Notes: generated by a model from the letters alone, not told the origin. Positions 1 to 13,643 are shown, counted from the first letter of the stretch. The stretch: 64,000 nucleotides of DNA from Desmodesmus armatus (GCA_007449985.2 VIIQ02000230.1:1-64000), one strand, 5' to 3'. Made by a program: numbers and translations.

Positions 1-36
<36 letters not shown>

Positions 37-1012
37 TGGCAACAGTGCAAGTGTGAAGTTGTCATTGACAGCAGCCGCCAGCTGCCACAGGCATTGCAGA
101 CCACCACCTGCATGCATCAACATGCAGCATGACAAGTCAGCATCACCCGGACTGTCCTATCAGACACATGTGGACGCCATGTTGAATGAGACTGTTTGCC
201 ACAGATCACTGCTCAACTGCTGCTGCTAATGCTGAACCAGTACTCAGCAAGCACAGTCTCCCCTTCTCCATGCTGCTGCTGACTGCTGCTGCTGCTGCGC
301 TGCTGACTGCTGCTGCTGCAAGTGGCCTGATGCCGTTGGTGCTGTTGCAGGGCAGGCAGGCGTGCATGTGTTCAACCAGTGTCCAAGCCTCCTGGCCACT
401 GCAGCTGCCCAGAAACTCCAGCTGTTCAAACGCACGCCACCTGAATATTATCCCTCGTTTCAGGTGTGCGTCGTTGGCTTACCCAGTCGATCAAGTGTAG
501 AGAGTACCGCTTTACAGTGAAAGTATCTACTTGTAACACCCCCCCCCCCAAATCATCAATATCAGAACACGTTCGCACTTGACAATTCCTTCCAGACCAC
601 TTTGTGCCCCGTCACTACAGGTCCCAGCCAAGGATGGGAACGACAGTGACTGGGCTTGGAATGATGTGGAAGTCAAGTGGGGTGAGTGAGTTTTGATAAA
701 AGTGTGTGATTGTGCAGCTCTTACAATGCGGGGCGAGTTATTGAGGGGCACACTTTTTGACAATTATATATAACAATGCACAGGTGTTGACAGATATGGC
801 TACAGCCTTGCCAACATGCATACATAACCAACAGCAGTACATATGCTTGGTCACGCACCGTGACCAAGCAACATGTACTGCTGTTGGAGACGTACTCATG
901 TTGGCACGGCTGTAGCCACTGCTGCTGCCCGATTGCGGCAGCACTCCCGCGCCTCCCTTCTGCTGCTGCTGCTGCTGCTGCTTACGCCTGCTGCAGCTGC
1001 TTACCCTGCTGC

Positions 1013-1056
<44 letters not shown>

Positions 1057-1315
1057 ATGAAAGCAGGTGCTACTGTGGGTAGTCTCCGCAACAGCACTTA
1101 ACGGAGTAATGCAGTAGATACGGCCAGCTGCAGCCCTGGCCGCCGCCGCTGCTGCTGCTGCTACTGCTGCTGCTGCTGCTGGCCAAGATGGCCTCCCCTT
1201 GCACCCCTAAAGAACCTCCCCTTGCTCGTCGACTGCACCATCATCACCCCTGCCACTTCAAATGCCCTCCCCATGCACTTCCACAGTCACCCTCACCTCA
1301 CCCCCACCCACCCAC
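1..1315. other. Left edge: triplet repeats, unresolved coding remnants
   Basis: The window opens inside a CAG run (1-36) and has long CTG runs at 961-985 and 1014-1056. The VPS39-like gene to the right should continue leftward on the minus strand, because only its first 134 codons are found, but I could not place its next exon here. On the plus strand 608-674 looks exon-like (see separate entry). Open frames across the CTG runs are poly-Leu/Ala/Cys readings of the repeat and are not genes. Confidence 0.5.
609..674 (+). CDS. Possible isolated exon, plus strand
   Basis: After a CAG acceptor (ending 608) the sequence reads VPAKDGNDSDWAWNDVEVKW and stops at a good donor, G|GTGAGT. The Asp/Trp-rich composition is protein-like and unlike its surroundings. 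No flanking exon could be joined with confidence, and the plus orientation conflicts with the VPS39-like gene having to continue through this region. It could be the tail of a gene starting left of the window, a gene remnant, or chance. Confidence 0.25.
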
Positions 1316-2467
1316 CTTCTTGCGCCCTGCTGTTGCCAGCAGCTGTCGTTGTTCGTCCCATGCGAATGCTGCACTGCGTGCTGTGCGGCTGGCTGCTGAC
1401 ACCTGGATGCAACCAGGCAGCGAGTGGAGCTGAACACCAGCATCTGCAGCAGGAGGGGGGCGGGAGGGGGGGGGGACACACATGACACAGGAACGCCACA
1501 AAAGGTGACTTGGGACGTATTTGGTTTGTTGCAGTCCATGTGTGTCCAACAGGACTCTGGGTGCTACTGCTGTGGGGAAGGGGAGGGAGGTGGGCAGCAC
1601 AGCATACCACTCTTCCTGACTAGGATTGTCCCCCTGTTGTATTTGGCTGCTGGCACCTGTCTTGCAACCCGGCACCGAGTGAAGCTGCACACCATCATCT
1701 GCAGACCGGGCCGCAGGCGGGGGGGGGGGGGGACGGGTGGAAAAAAAGGGCCAAGGGCGCGCAAGGGCGGGGCCTGGAGACCGCCCGGGGGGGGGGGGGG
1801 GGGCACTTGCGCAACACCAGACACCATGAAGGAGAAGGGGGTGGGTACAGTTGACTGCTGGGCGCAGTGCTGGGAGCTGGTTGAGCTTGCATGGCCGCCT
1901 TTGTGTACTGCTGTAAATGCTGCCACAAGCACAGCAGCTGAAATGTCTGCTGACTGGCTTTGCCTTGACAGCATGGGTGATTGTCAAGCCATGCACTGCC
2001 TGTACAATGCAAGGAAAGCCCTTGCTCGGTGTAGTTGCTGCTTATACTCATGTCAAAGGACTGCCTGTGACTGTTTAATAAGTGCCTCGTGCTTCTGCTG
2101 CAGCACAAGTTCACTTGTGCGCACACATTGCGGCCAACACTAGGCTGCATGCATGTCTACTCCAGAACCAACCCCCAAAGCCCCTGTGCTCACCAGAGAG
2201 GCTGAGCAGAAATGGTTGCGACTCTAGTGCTTGTAGCTGCTGCGCTCCGCGTTTCGTGAAACCCTTCTGCGCCCTTGTGACCTGCCAGGTGCTGACTGTT
2301 GGTGCTGAGCCCTGCTGATCTGCTGCAGCCTGCTCCTGGAAGAACAGCAAGCTGCCATCGTTCAGACTCGTGATGATGGTATCATTCCATATGCAGAGTG
2401 CATCTATCTTGCGTGCGAAATCATCTACGACTACGCTGGGCTCAAAAGCTTCGAAACTGGGGGCCAT
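1316..2467 (-). CDS. VPS39: VPS39/Vam6-like HOPS tethering subunit, N-terminal exons
   Basis: Two exons are clear on the minus strand: 2467-2194 (ATG at 2467) and 1443-1316, joined in phase (TCT G|AT), giving 134 residues. The product starts MAPSFEAFEPSVVVDDF and has the citron-homology (CNH) beta-propeller start typical of VPS39: 'IDALCIWNDTIITSLNDGSL', a 'KGFTKR' stretch, 'PFLLSLSDAGVQLHSLPG', then 'AAFAWDEQRQLL'. These line up in order with plant VPS39 as I know it. In that family the protein is a subunit of the HOPS/CORVET tethering complex at the vacuole/late endosome and binds Rab7. The exon ends in phase 0 at a GTGGGT donor. A complete protein would be about 800-1,000 residues, so most of the gene is left of the window or the locus is truncated. 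A degraded copy of the second exon start lies at 1654-1708. Confidence 0.8.
1654..1708 (-). repeat. Echo of VPS39-like exon 2 5' edge in the preceding intron
   Basis: The minus-strand sequence resembles the real acceptor and exon start at 1401-1452: both read CTGCAG|ATG-TGGTGT-CAGCT-CACTC, then a GGTTGCA core. It keeps the acceptor CAG but diverges after about 45 bases and has no matching donor. It is read here as a tandem duplicate left in the intron. Confidence 0.7.
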
Positions 2468-4213
2468 GCTACTGCCTTTGCCCGAACGTCAGATGTACGG
2501 CATTGTGTTTATATTCAGCTACAACATACTTCGCGTACAATCAAGCTTCCCGGTAGAGTCAACCCGACCAAACCCTGGACTAGATCAAACCGACTCCGTT
2601 GACACTGTAACCTGACATATACCATATCCCTAGATCATCTGCGTGGAAATCATTTCTGAGGTTCACTAATTCATTGTCAGCTTGCTTGTATGAGTCCGAG
2701 TGCGAGGTTGTGGGGCCCATCTGCACATGTGCACACCATGCTACCGAGAGCCTGGCTAGGCCCTAGGGGGGCTGAGGTGATGCCCAGCAGCTCCAACCAG
2801 CAACCACTCAACATTTTAACACAGTGATACTTGCTGACGGCAACTAGCCATGGCCACAGCGCTGCCCAGCCACTCTACTGGAGATGCAACTGTTACAGAG
2901 TCCATTGTCTGCAAACCACTGCAGAAAGCACGATGGCATGCTCAAATCACACGTGATCATATTTTGGGCAAAGAAGTCGTCAGTAAGTAGAGCGATTGGC
3001 AGTGCACGGCATAAACTGCCACACCATCAGCTGGCGCTCAGGCCTGCCTGCCTAAGCATCACCAATCGGTGGGTGTGCAGCGCTATCATAGATACTACCC
3101 CCCTCAAACCACAGCAGCCGGCCAGATGGACTGCCAAACGTGCTTTGCCTTGCATCACTCATCTACTGGCATCCCAATAATAATGGCAGTTCTCAATTGC
3201 CCCCCCCCCCCAGCCCCGCATTTGTTGCGTGAGGCGCCCCTTACCACCACACAAACCAAAATACAACATAGGCTGCGTTTGTCACATGGACACTAGCCGC
3301 AACTACTGTCCACCAACCACCTCCCTCACATGTGAGACATACACAACTACGCACTCCGTGTACGCCCCACACGGCCCAGGCGCTGTGGCATAGCTTGACC
3401 TGATGATGAACGACACACACACACAGCAAGTTATGGCTGCTGCCGTGCGCATCAACCACCCTTTGCAACCCCAGCTTAGCCCCCCCCCCCCCCCCCCCCC
3501 AGCAACCCAGCCTCAGTGAGGGGTGCTCGGGCCCCTTCCCTCCTCGAGGAGCTCACTTGCCACCTGTGCCAGCACCAAGTGGTGTGGCATTGGCAATGTC
3601 CACACAGGGTACCAAAGCAGGCAATGGCCGCCCGGCGGACGGGACCAGGCCCATCGGGCGGCTGCTGCTGATGCTTCTGACCGGCTGACCTGACACCGGT
3701 GATATCGGTTTAGCTGCGGCAGTGCAGCATTCCGGCAGTGGCTTGTCACAGGCTCAAAGCCATGGGCAGCGCATTCACCACCACAAGCAGCGCTGTGATG
3801 CATACACAAACACACATCTGGAGAACCGCACAAGCGGTTGAAACCGCACATTTATAACATAGCATCTGCAGTGCCCAAAAATATCCACATAGTTCACCAT
3901 GTTCCCAACTGTCAATACTGTTGACAACTTGCGCATGCCGTGCACAAGCTGCACATGGCCAGTTCAATGCAGAATGCCGACTCGACCACAGCGGCTTACA
4001 TAAACCATGACATCACCCTTTTGGAGGTCTCACACCGACGAGGGTTCCAGGCCCAGGCAAGTTCAGGACAGCTGATGGGCTCTCAAGTGAAGGGGAAAGT
4101 GTGACAGGCAACATGTCAAAGTGTGACATGTCAAACTGCCAGTGCTGTACCCATTGTCCCTTGCCCATAGCAGTGGATGCACCAACTGCATATGCAGTGG
4201 GCGGTGCTGCCAG

Positions 4214-4250
<37 letters not shown>

Positions 4251-4302
4251 AATCATTGCATTTGCGGCAACTTGAATGTCAACTGCTGCTGCTTTCCAAC
4301 CG
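2468..4302. other. Intergenic: VPS39 5' side and lyase 3' side
   Basis: No gene was found. The first few hundred bases lie upstream of the VPS39-like ATG. From about 2.76 kb the plus strand becomes C/A-rich, as expected if it is antisense to a transcribed 3' untranslated region of the minus-strand lyase gene. A C run sits at 3481-3500. Confidence 0.5.
3996..4000 (-). promoter_or_regulatory. Candidate poly(A) signal TGTAA for the lyase gene
   Basis: TTACA on the plus strand reads TGTAA on the minus strand, the usual polyadenylation signal of chlorophycean algae, about 300 bases after the stop at 4303. The motif is short, so the call rests on position and orientation. Confidence 0.4.
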
Positions 4303-4397
4303 TCAGATTGCAAGTGCTGCCGCCGACAGTGCCGTCAACATAGAAGCCGATGCAGGGGATGCAGCTGCCACCTCTTCCCCCTCAGCCTGCGTTGCAA

Positions 4398-4453
<56 letters not shown>

Positions 4454-4838
4454 GCATCAGCCGTCACTTGAGCTGTCCGCACCGTAGCCTCCTTTGCCGC
4501 CTGCTGCTGCTTGTGTGGTCCTATCAAAGCCTTGAAGGCCGCTGCCTGCGGTGCAACCTGCACTTCCGTACTCTCCGCCTCCTTCTGCTGCTGCTGCTGC
4601 TGCTGCCGCTGCGCGAGTGCCAGCGCCTTGACAACCGCCTGTAGCTCTGCAGCCACATTGGCAGGCTGGGGCGTGACCGCCTGAGCCTCTTGAGGGGTGG
4701 AAAGTGCTACTGCTGCTGCTGCTGGTGCTGCTGCTGGTGCCTGAGGAGTGATTGCCTTCTGGAAAGCAGCTGCCTGTTGAATGACAGCCTGGAGCATTGG
4801 AAGGACGGCAGGAGCTGTGGGGGCAGTAGCAGCAGTAG

Positions 4839-4869
<31 letters not shown>

Positions 4870-5000
4870 GCTGCCCTTGTGCGCAGGAGCCGTAGCAACA
4901 GGCTTGCGGCTGGGGCCGGCTGGGATGGCCTGTGGCTGTGGTGTGGCTGGTGCTGCTGCATGGGTGCGCACTGACTGCTGTGGGGTGTTGGAAGGTCCTG

Positions 5001-5036
<36 letters not shown>

Positions 5037-8000
5037 CAGAGCTTGAGGTTGACTTGAAGATTGGGTCGGTGTCACACACCACATCCTCAGTGACACCTGG
5101 CCGCCACAGCATGCTGGCACTGTTGGCGTGTGAGAGGGTGCCAAGGCCCCCTGCAGACAAACACAGTGGGGTGTGTTAGGCACGGAGAATACATGTGCAG
5201 GTATGTGTGTGGGGGGGGGGCATTGAGGCAGGGTTTGGCATGGTGTGGAAGGCCTGCAGGGTTTGGCAACGCGCTGGCGTGGGAACTTGACACTGCGTCA
5301 CGGCTGTGGCTGCCCTACCCTGTGAGGCATGCATATTGCTGTTCAGCAGGTACGCGTTTGGGCTCTTCTAGGGACACTATCTCTCCAGCTGAGCCCCCCC
5401 CCCCCCCCCCACGCAATACAAAACAAACACACAAATGCCGGCCACAGCCGCTAGGGCCTGGCTCAGTCCCCTCCGCAATGTCATCGTCAATGCCAATCAA
5501 TCAAAATCAATAGAAACTAACTAATAAGAACAAAATAAATAAGAATAAAAAAGAATAAAAAAATGAGAATGAGAAAACAAATAAGAATAAAAACAGGTCT
5601 CGCTGCCATTGAGTCATTGACTCACAGTGGAACTCCACCCAGTCCACCTTGTAGCGCTGCAGCAGCTGGGTGGTCTCAGGCAGTGACATGCCCAACCGAC
5701 CAACGTAGTGGTTGTACCTGAACGGGGGCAGAAGGGAAGAACAGGAGAAGAAGGGGGGGGTGTCAGGTACGTGCTGGTGCATGTAGCAATTTACCGCACC
5801 AACACATGCGCGCGCTGCCGCACTGGACTGTGATATTGATGCAAGACATGGGCTGCCAAACTGCAACTGTGGTGGGTCGTATTTTGTTTTGGAAAGACCA
5901 GCCATGTGCATATACACCGCAGCCACAATTGCCTCCCTCCTCACCCAAGCTCCCAGCCTGTGGGCATGTACGTCACACACAGCTAGCAGACTGAGACTAA
6001 GTCCCACCGGCTGAGACCAAGTCCCACCGGCTACAAGTACCACCAGAGAATTATCCTCACCCGAGCTCCCAGCCTGTCGGCATGTACTTCACGCCCATCA
6101 GGTACTTGAAGCCGTCCTGCAGCTCGCTCGTGATCTTCTTGGTGACGCGGTCGCGAGCATACCACTTTTGCGTCTGGATGTCAAACACCCAGTCCATGCC
6201 CTGCAGGGAAAGGATGGTGGGGAGACCACCCAGTCCACATCAGTTAGGTGCCATGTATATGCTGTGCTGGGGGTGTCACGCCACAAAAATACCTGTCACA
6301 GCTGCTTACAGTCCAAGCCAGCTTGGTCCTGCCTGCAATCTAGTAAAGTGCAATACCGCAAAGCATTGCGTCCACTGTGAGTCACTCCGCCCATCGCAAC
6401 CCCAGTCCCTGTCTCCGCCAAACTCCCAAAACATCACCACCCCTCTTCCCTCTCCTCTGGAACAGGGACTGTAGAGACAATCCTTTACCTGTGGCGCACG
6501 CGGCATGGACGTCTCAAAGAACTTGTAGCCCGCCGCAACAGGCTCTCGGTCTTGTTTGCGTCCCAAGCGTTGATGATGCGCGCATGCAGCTCCATGGCCG
6601 AGGCGAGGGCGTACCCCTCCGCCTTATAGATGTCGGTGTTCTGCTGCCAGGCCATCTCCGCGGCTTGCAGCAGCCCGCCCAGACCGAACTGCGGCACATA
6701 GTCACAAGCAGGTGTCCTCGGCAATCGCACCAATACGCGTACACAGCATACATACGTCAGCCCGTCCTGTTCAGCGGCAAAAAACAACACCCGGGCCCCC
6801 TCCTCAAAAAATGTTCTGCAGCAGAAGGGCTGCTGTCAGGTCAAGCCCAGTTACCGGTATCAAAGTGACTCTGGCACTGTATGTTGTTGAATAAGAAAGC
6901 TCCGATCTCACCTGCGTGTGGTAGATATCGCGCAGTGTCTCCGAACACTCGCCCAGGATGCGGCCCTGCTGCCAGTCCTTCTGCCGACCCCAACGGAAGT
7001 AGCTCTTCACGGTCGCATGGTACAAGTCAACTCCCTGCCGGTACAGCGTCGTGTTATCCGTCAAAACCCCGACCGCCATCCACGCCTCGGCGATACTGGA
7101 GTGCCAATTGCCGTGCACGGTGGGAATGCCCTTGTCCACTGCGTTTTTCGTGATGACTTCCACGTAGAATTGCATCTCGGGATGCACGACGCCCTTGTAC
7201 CATCGCATGAACATGCGCGTCGTGTCCACCCACTCGAGCAGCAGTTCCAACGGCATTTCCGCGCCCTTCAGCATCTCAAGCGACCGAGCCATCGCGGCAA
7301 TGCCCCAGGCCGCCTCCAGGGGCCCGTTCTCAGACTGCAACGTTACGTCAAAAGTACGTTGTTTGTACGCTTGCTTGTGCTTTGTACACGCCGCGGTGGC
7401 TGGGCTTGATGCGCTTTGCATGCATGCTCGAGGGCGAATGCAGTAAAGGCACCCCTGGAAAACCGACACCCCTCACCTGCAGGCCCCACTCCTTGTTGTT
7501 CAGCGCCCAGGAGCTGACGATGTTGAGTATCGACTGCACGTACTGCTCGTCGCCTGTTGCTAGGTACGCCATGGCCTGCTTGTACGTCATTTGTGCGTCC
7601 ATCTCCACAAAAGCCACGTGGCTGCAAATGTTCCAGGGGGCGGCGTCAGGGTAGTGCCTGGGGCAGGAGCCCGCCTTGTTGAAGCCACCATAGCTGTGTT
7701 GGAAGGCGACAAAAGGCAGCAGCAGGCGTGGCAGAGAGCGTGAGAGGCAAACCCCAACTACAACCATCCAATCGGAGCAGCGCATGACTGGATTCCAAAC
7801 AGCAACAGGCTGCGCGGACGTGTCATAAGTACAAGCTGCACACACACATGGTAACTTCAGGTTGCGTCACAAGATGCAGCATGCTTGCATTAGTTGGAAC
7901 TATCCATGCTTGTCTGCCATCAACTATCCATGCTTGTCTGCCTTGGGACGGGGGCGGGGTATCAATGGGCCACCCACCCGACACGCACTGCCTTCATGGG

Positions 8001-11000
8001 GAGTGGGGCACCATAGTCCTTAGGTGTGTCAACTGGCGGGTGCCACACCACACCAGTACTGGCATTGTAGTACACCTGGCAGTGTGGAACACAGCAGGCA
8101 CGTCAGTCAGTGTGTTTTTGCAACACGATAAGGCGCAAATAAGGCTTCTGATACTACCCCCAAATAAGGCTTCTGATACTACCCTACCACGGTGCATGCG
8201 AGCCACTGGCGTGACCTGAGCAGGATCGGCTTGCACTTCTCTTGGAGATAGCTGCGAATGCCCGGCCTAAACCCTAAACCTAAGCCCTGAATCCTAAACC
8301 CTAACTAGAGTGGCACGAAAGGTTGACTTCATTTGACAAGTCAACTGTCATCCTGTCCACTGGCTGGCTGATGCCTGCCAATGACTACAAGTTGTCCTGA
8401 CACTGCGTCTAGTAGACGCAGGACGCCCTCCAAACATCAACTCTGCATTGTCCTTGTTCGACATCTGCTATCGGACAGTGGCTCTCAAAGCTAGGATAGG
8501 GTGCACTAGCCTGGGTGATCAAGGAAACCTAAGAAGAAAGCTGGCAATGTCTGTCAGCCGCACCCTACCTTGGGTGGCACGCCTGTGCCAGTCAGGAGTG
8601 TGTTGAGTGCCGCTGTTTGGGGGGCACGGCTGCCCTTCAGACGCCACTGCAAGCAGCAGGTAGGAGACAAGACAGGCAGCTGAGGCACATAGCAGTCACG
8701 ACCATTCAACAAGAGTCTGTGTTGTGTTGACTTACACGTGTGTTGACTTACAACAATACCAGTTTAAAGGTTCAGAGATTCATTGCTGTTACATGAGCAG
8801 TGTAGTATACAAAACCACATGCAGCACGACATAGGCTCAGCGTGTCAGACTGGCAGCATGCATGCTGGAGTGAAAGCGACAGAAACAGGGCATCAAACAG
8901 CAAGCACGACAGCAAGGTCAACATGCACGCTTGCACCGTTTCTTGTTCAGCCACATCAGGGGGGGGGGGCGTGCAAGAAAGTCCTGGACACCATCACGAG
9001 AAAGTCAAACAGGCCCCAGACACCCACCCACCCCCCCACCCCCACCCCAAAACCTGCGTTTAACGCCCCCAGGTGTCTTAATGTGAATAGTTAAGTATAT
9101 GTACGCATTCGGTGGCCTTCAGATGGTCCTGTACGCTCATTTGTTCATTTGATCTGATCGGTGATCTGCTGCTGTGCCCCGAAACCTTTGCTGCACTGCA
9201 CACAACGTTGTTCATACAGCTCTTATGAGTCTTTAAGTTCATAATATAAGCCTTCGATAAGCTGTCGAGCAAATGAGGCACGTTTTCCTCTGCTGGCCAT
9301 GTGGTGTGGGGTGATGGTCGGCTGTAAGACACGAACTATTTGTTGGCAGGCTACGGAGACACGCGCAATGGATAGATCTTGGTATGCGCTTTTAAAAGAG
9401 CCGCTTCCCACATCATTTGGGCTGCTGACAAGAAAGTTACTGAACCCTGTGCAAGAAAGTCAAACAGGCCCAGACCACCCACCCACCCCCCCTCCCAAAA
9501 AAACCCCAGAATCCTTGTAAATGAGGCCAATATAATGTTTATAGCATATATAACATATACTGAATTTTGCAGGAGCAAGTGTGGGATGGTGCTGTCATCT
9601 TACTGAGTGCCCCCCCCTTGGCCACATTGAAAAGTTTACCTGGCCTAGGGTTTAGGGTTTAAACACTAAACCCTAACCCTAAACCCTAGCCTCCCACCTG
9701 CATGAGTACCAGTTCCGCAGCTCCTGCAAAGCCCCCTGGCTGATAAAGATTCACCACCCTGAAAGGGCGGTCAGGCGTGCCTCTGACCCATCTCAGCAGT
9801 ACTACTGCAGTACTACTATCTGCTTTTTGCTCTTTGGTTCTACTACGGTCGTAGAATCGAGAGCAGAAAGCAACCCTAACACTCATTTGCCCCAGCCCCG
9901 CACCTGCATGAGAGCCAGTTCTGCAGCTCCTGCAAAGCCCCCTGGGTGCTTGAAGCGCGTCGGCCTGCCTGTCTTGTTGCGTGCGTCAGTGCGTATCTTG
10001 GTGGTGCGTGTGCGGATCCACTTGCGCTGCTCCATGGCGGCCGACTTGATCTGAATGATCTGCTGCTTTGTGAGCTCAGGTACCCACTGCTCAACAATGC
10101 TGACGGTCTGCAGGGAAGAGGGAAATGCGGGGCAGAAGTGGCATGGTGCAGGGCGAGTGAGCGCAGGGGAGGGTGCAGGGCAGCTCAGGTACCCACTGCT
10201 CAACAATGCTGACAGTCTGCAGGGTCAGGGGGATGCAAGGCAGCAGCGGCAAGGTACAGGGTGGGTGCAGGGTGAGTGAAGGGTGGATTTTGGGAAAGAG
10301 CAGCAGCAACTGTGTGGGTGTGGCATGGGTCCAGGGATGGCAGGACAGGGTCACACGTGAAAGACTGAAGCTTTCTTTGATGGTCTGTGTGGGTGGTCCG
10401 GCCCTTCCTGCAAAACGCAGCACACTGCTGAGTTGCAGGAGAAAGTAGCAGGTAGTGGCTTGACTGCCTGTAGCAGACAGTCAAACAAGGAATTGCTCAG
10501 CAAGCCGCACTTGCAGTTGGCCGCTGCAGCATTTTGCACATAGCCCCCTGGGCCAGCACCCCCCCCACACACACACACACACACAACACACCTGGTTGGC
10601 GCCAAAGGTTGGGATCTTTGCCGTCGCCTTGACCGTACAGGCCCCCCGGCTCTTCTCAAAGTACCACTGCAGCGGCTCACTGAGTGAACCATTCACCTCC
10701 AAATCCCAACGCTCACAATCTACCTTGGCAGGCGGGGGCGGCAACAAAGCGGAGGGAACCTTGCGGGGCGCAAACATGAGGCAGCACTGCTGGTGTGCGT
10801 CGACGTCTGCTGCTGTTGCGACCGGCATCTGACCACACTGCAGGATCTGTTGGGCGCTGCTGCAGGAGGGGTTGTTTGCGTCCTCGGCATCTGCGGCGAT
10901 GTCTGACAGGGGCTCTGGGGCATGCCCAGCGTCTGAATCGATTGCAGGTTGGGTGTCTGGCTCTGGATTTGTCTCAGCCTTGATTTCTATCTCAATATCA

Positions 11001-12018
11001 ACCTGCGCCTCTGAATCTGCCTCTTCAACCCCTGCCTCTGCACTTTCCTCTGCTTCGGGCTCGGGGTCATCTTCTATGACTTCTTCATCTTCATCTTCTG
11101 CTGCTCCCTCTGTGTCCCTCAGTGGTGCCTCTGGGTCTACCTCTCCTTCTGCTGCGGTCCCTGTTTCTGCCTCTACTGTGGCCACTGCTTCCGCATCTGG
11201 GGTTGATGCAGCATCTGCTTCTGCCTCTGTCTGGTCCTGTGCTTGAGCCTTTGACTCGTTCTGCAAGGCATCAGCAGAGCCTGCGGGAGCCTCCTCCAAC
11301 TGCTTGGACCGCTCTCCTGACCGCACATGCTCCTCAGGGGGTGCGTCAGTCTGTTGAGCAACTGGCACTACCTGCTGCAGCATGGCTTGCTCTGACTTTG
11401 CCTTCGCCTTTGCGCTCTTGGCCTGCTGGGGTTTCAGCCAGCGGGGCTTACGGGGCGGAGGCGCTGTCACTTCCTGGCCTTTCTGCGAAGACCACTCCTC
11501 GCCTTCCTCCTGCAGGTTTTCAGGATCGTGCCTTGGGAGGCCTTCGCTCTCCCACCGCTCTCCCACTTCTGGCTCGGGCTGGTGATCGGGTGTCTGTGCG
11601 TGGTGTCGGTCTGTGTCGTCCATGTGAGACCTACTGCTGCTGCGGTCGTCACGCTGCCAATCGTCCAGCGCTTCTGGTTCCTGCCAATCTGGCGTCCCTT
11701 CTTTGAACTCGTCGAACATTTCGTCCTCGGGCCGACGCGGTCGTGGCTGCTGGCGGAGGGGCTCGTCTCGCTCTACAAACCTGTCTGCGGGGCTGTTTTT
11801 GGCGAGAGTTTTGTCCTTCGGAAGCTTCGGCTGCTTCACGCCCCCCGCGTCGAAGAAGTCGAACCGTTCCTCGGGCTCTTCGGGCTGTGCCGGCTGCGGT
11901 TTTGGGGCCCAACGTGGCTGCTTCACGTCTGTTGACGGTTGCTGGGTTTTCTTTGTGTCTGTGGCTGGTGCTGAGGTACCCGGTAGCAGCTTCTTCAGGG
12001 GGTCGTTCTGCTGCTGCT

Positions 12019-12060
<42 letters not shown>

Positions 12061-12916
12061 CTGGTGCTGCGTCCTTGGCGTTGCCTCCTGCCAGGTCCTT
12101 CAGGGGGTCTGAAAGTCCCTGCTGCCCCTGCTGCGGCTGCTGGGTACTGCTGCTGTCCTCACGCCTTTGCTGCTGCTGCTGCTGCTGCGTATCCAAGGCT
12201 GGCAGAAGGTGTTCCAGAGGGTCCTTACCAGGCAGGGCTTGGTCACTTGAGCTAAGGGGTCGCGCATTTGATCTTTATCTCCTGGGGCTAACTGCCCCAG
12301 AGGGTCTGAAGAGCCCCCGGGTTGTGGCGCAAGCAGCAGCCCATGCATGGGATCCCTATTCTGCTGCTGCTGGTCTGTATGTTCAGGCTGATATAGCCAA
12401 GGGGTCTGGCCGTTGTGCTGCTGCTGGTGATCCTCATAACCGTCCCTGCTGCCCTCATCCCCCCAGGGGCTACTGCCGCTGCCGCTGCCATAGTTGTCAT
12501 AGGGTTTTGGCGGGTGCTGGGGCTCATAAACAGCTGCGTCCTGCTGCCGCCGCTGCTGCTCCTTGCGCCGCCGCGCCTCTGCCGTTCGGCGCTGCTCCTG
12601 CCGCAGCTTGAGTCGCTGCTGCAGATCGTGGCGCCGCTTCTCCCACGCGTTCCAGTCTGGGTCGCTGTCGTCTGTATACTGCGGCTTTTTGGGCTGCGGC
12701 TTGGGTTCAGGCTCAGGCTTGAGCTGCGGTTCTGATTCAGGCTCGGGCTTTAGCTGGGGGTGGGGGTGGGGGTGAGAATCGTGAGGACCGTCGGGGGCCT
12801 GTTGCTGCTCCCGATCGTGCTCTGGGTGTGGGCCGGATGGTCCTTTGTCAGGATCATGTGGCTGTGGGGTGGGCTGTTGGGAGCTGTAGTCAGAGTCTGG
12901 CTGAGGACCGCTGTCG

Positions 12917-12963
<47 letters not shown>

Positions 12964-13605
12964 GGGGTGCCTGGGCCCTGGCTCACCTCCCTGCTTCAGC
13001 TTTGGCTCCCCAAGGCGCCTGTTGGTGGGGTCGTCGACGTAAGGCAGCTCACGTGGGGAGCCTGTGCTTTCCATCCCCCTCTCAGCATCCCTGTCAGAGC
13101 CCCCGGCAGGCATACTTCCACTGTGCTCCTCATGCAGGGTGACCCTGGGGGGCTGCTGCTCAAAGGCCGGCGAGTCCTCCTGCCTCTCCTTGTGCTGCTG
13201 CTCCTTGGGCGGTTGAGGGTGCTTGGGGGGCTGCAGGTGTGGGGGCAGGGCATAGGGCTGGCGGTGAGGCAGCGGCAGCAGCGGGGAGGCTGGGGGTGTT
13301 GGCCCTGCTGCTTCTCTGGTGCTTCGAGCTGCTGCTTTGGCAACTCATGGTGCTTGTGCTGAGGCTGGGGCTTCTGTGTGCGCTGTGGTGTGTTGTCAGG
13401 CTGTGGCAGTGGAGTTGCCTGTGGCTCCTTGTGCTGCTGCTGCTGCTGCTGCTGCTGTGTTTGGGGGGTTGTGCTGTTGGGTGGTCTGCCTGATTCCACC
13501 TGGGCAGCTGTGGCAGGGAACCCCCAGGCTCAAACAGCCACTCGGGGGTATCATGCTGCTCCTGCTGCTCCAGTCCTTCCTGTGCATGCTGCTGCTGCTG
13601 CTCCA

Positions 13606-13643
<38 letters not shown>

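Noticed and set aside
4101..5183. Overlapping plus- and minus-strand frames rich in Cys, Leu, Ala or Gln
   Set aside because: They are alternative readings of CTG/CAG runs inside the last lyase exon; only the minus-strand frame 5150-4303 joins in phase to the upstream exon.
8207..8262. Exon reading GIRSYLQEKCKPILLR on the minus strand
   Set aside because: It lies between an AG and a weak GTCACG donor, but adding it does not close the phase of the lyase gene, while 8646-8569 with 7835-7789 does.
9223..9411. Minus-strand frame resembling a transposase tail
   Set aside because: The resemblance is weak, no catalytic motif or terminal repeat is visible, and it lies in an intron of the lyase gene.
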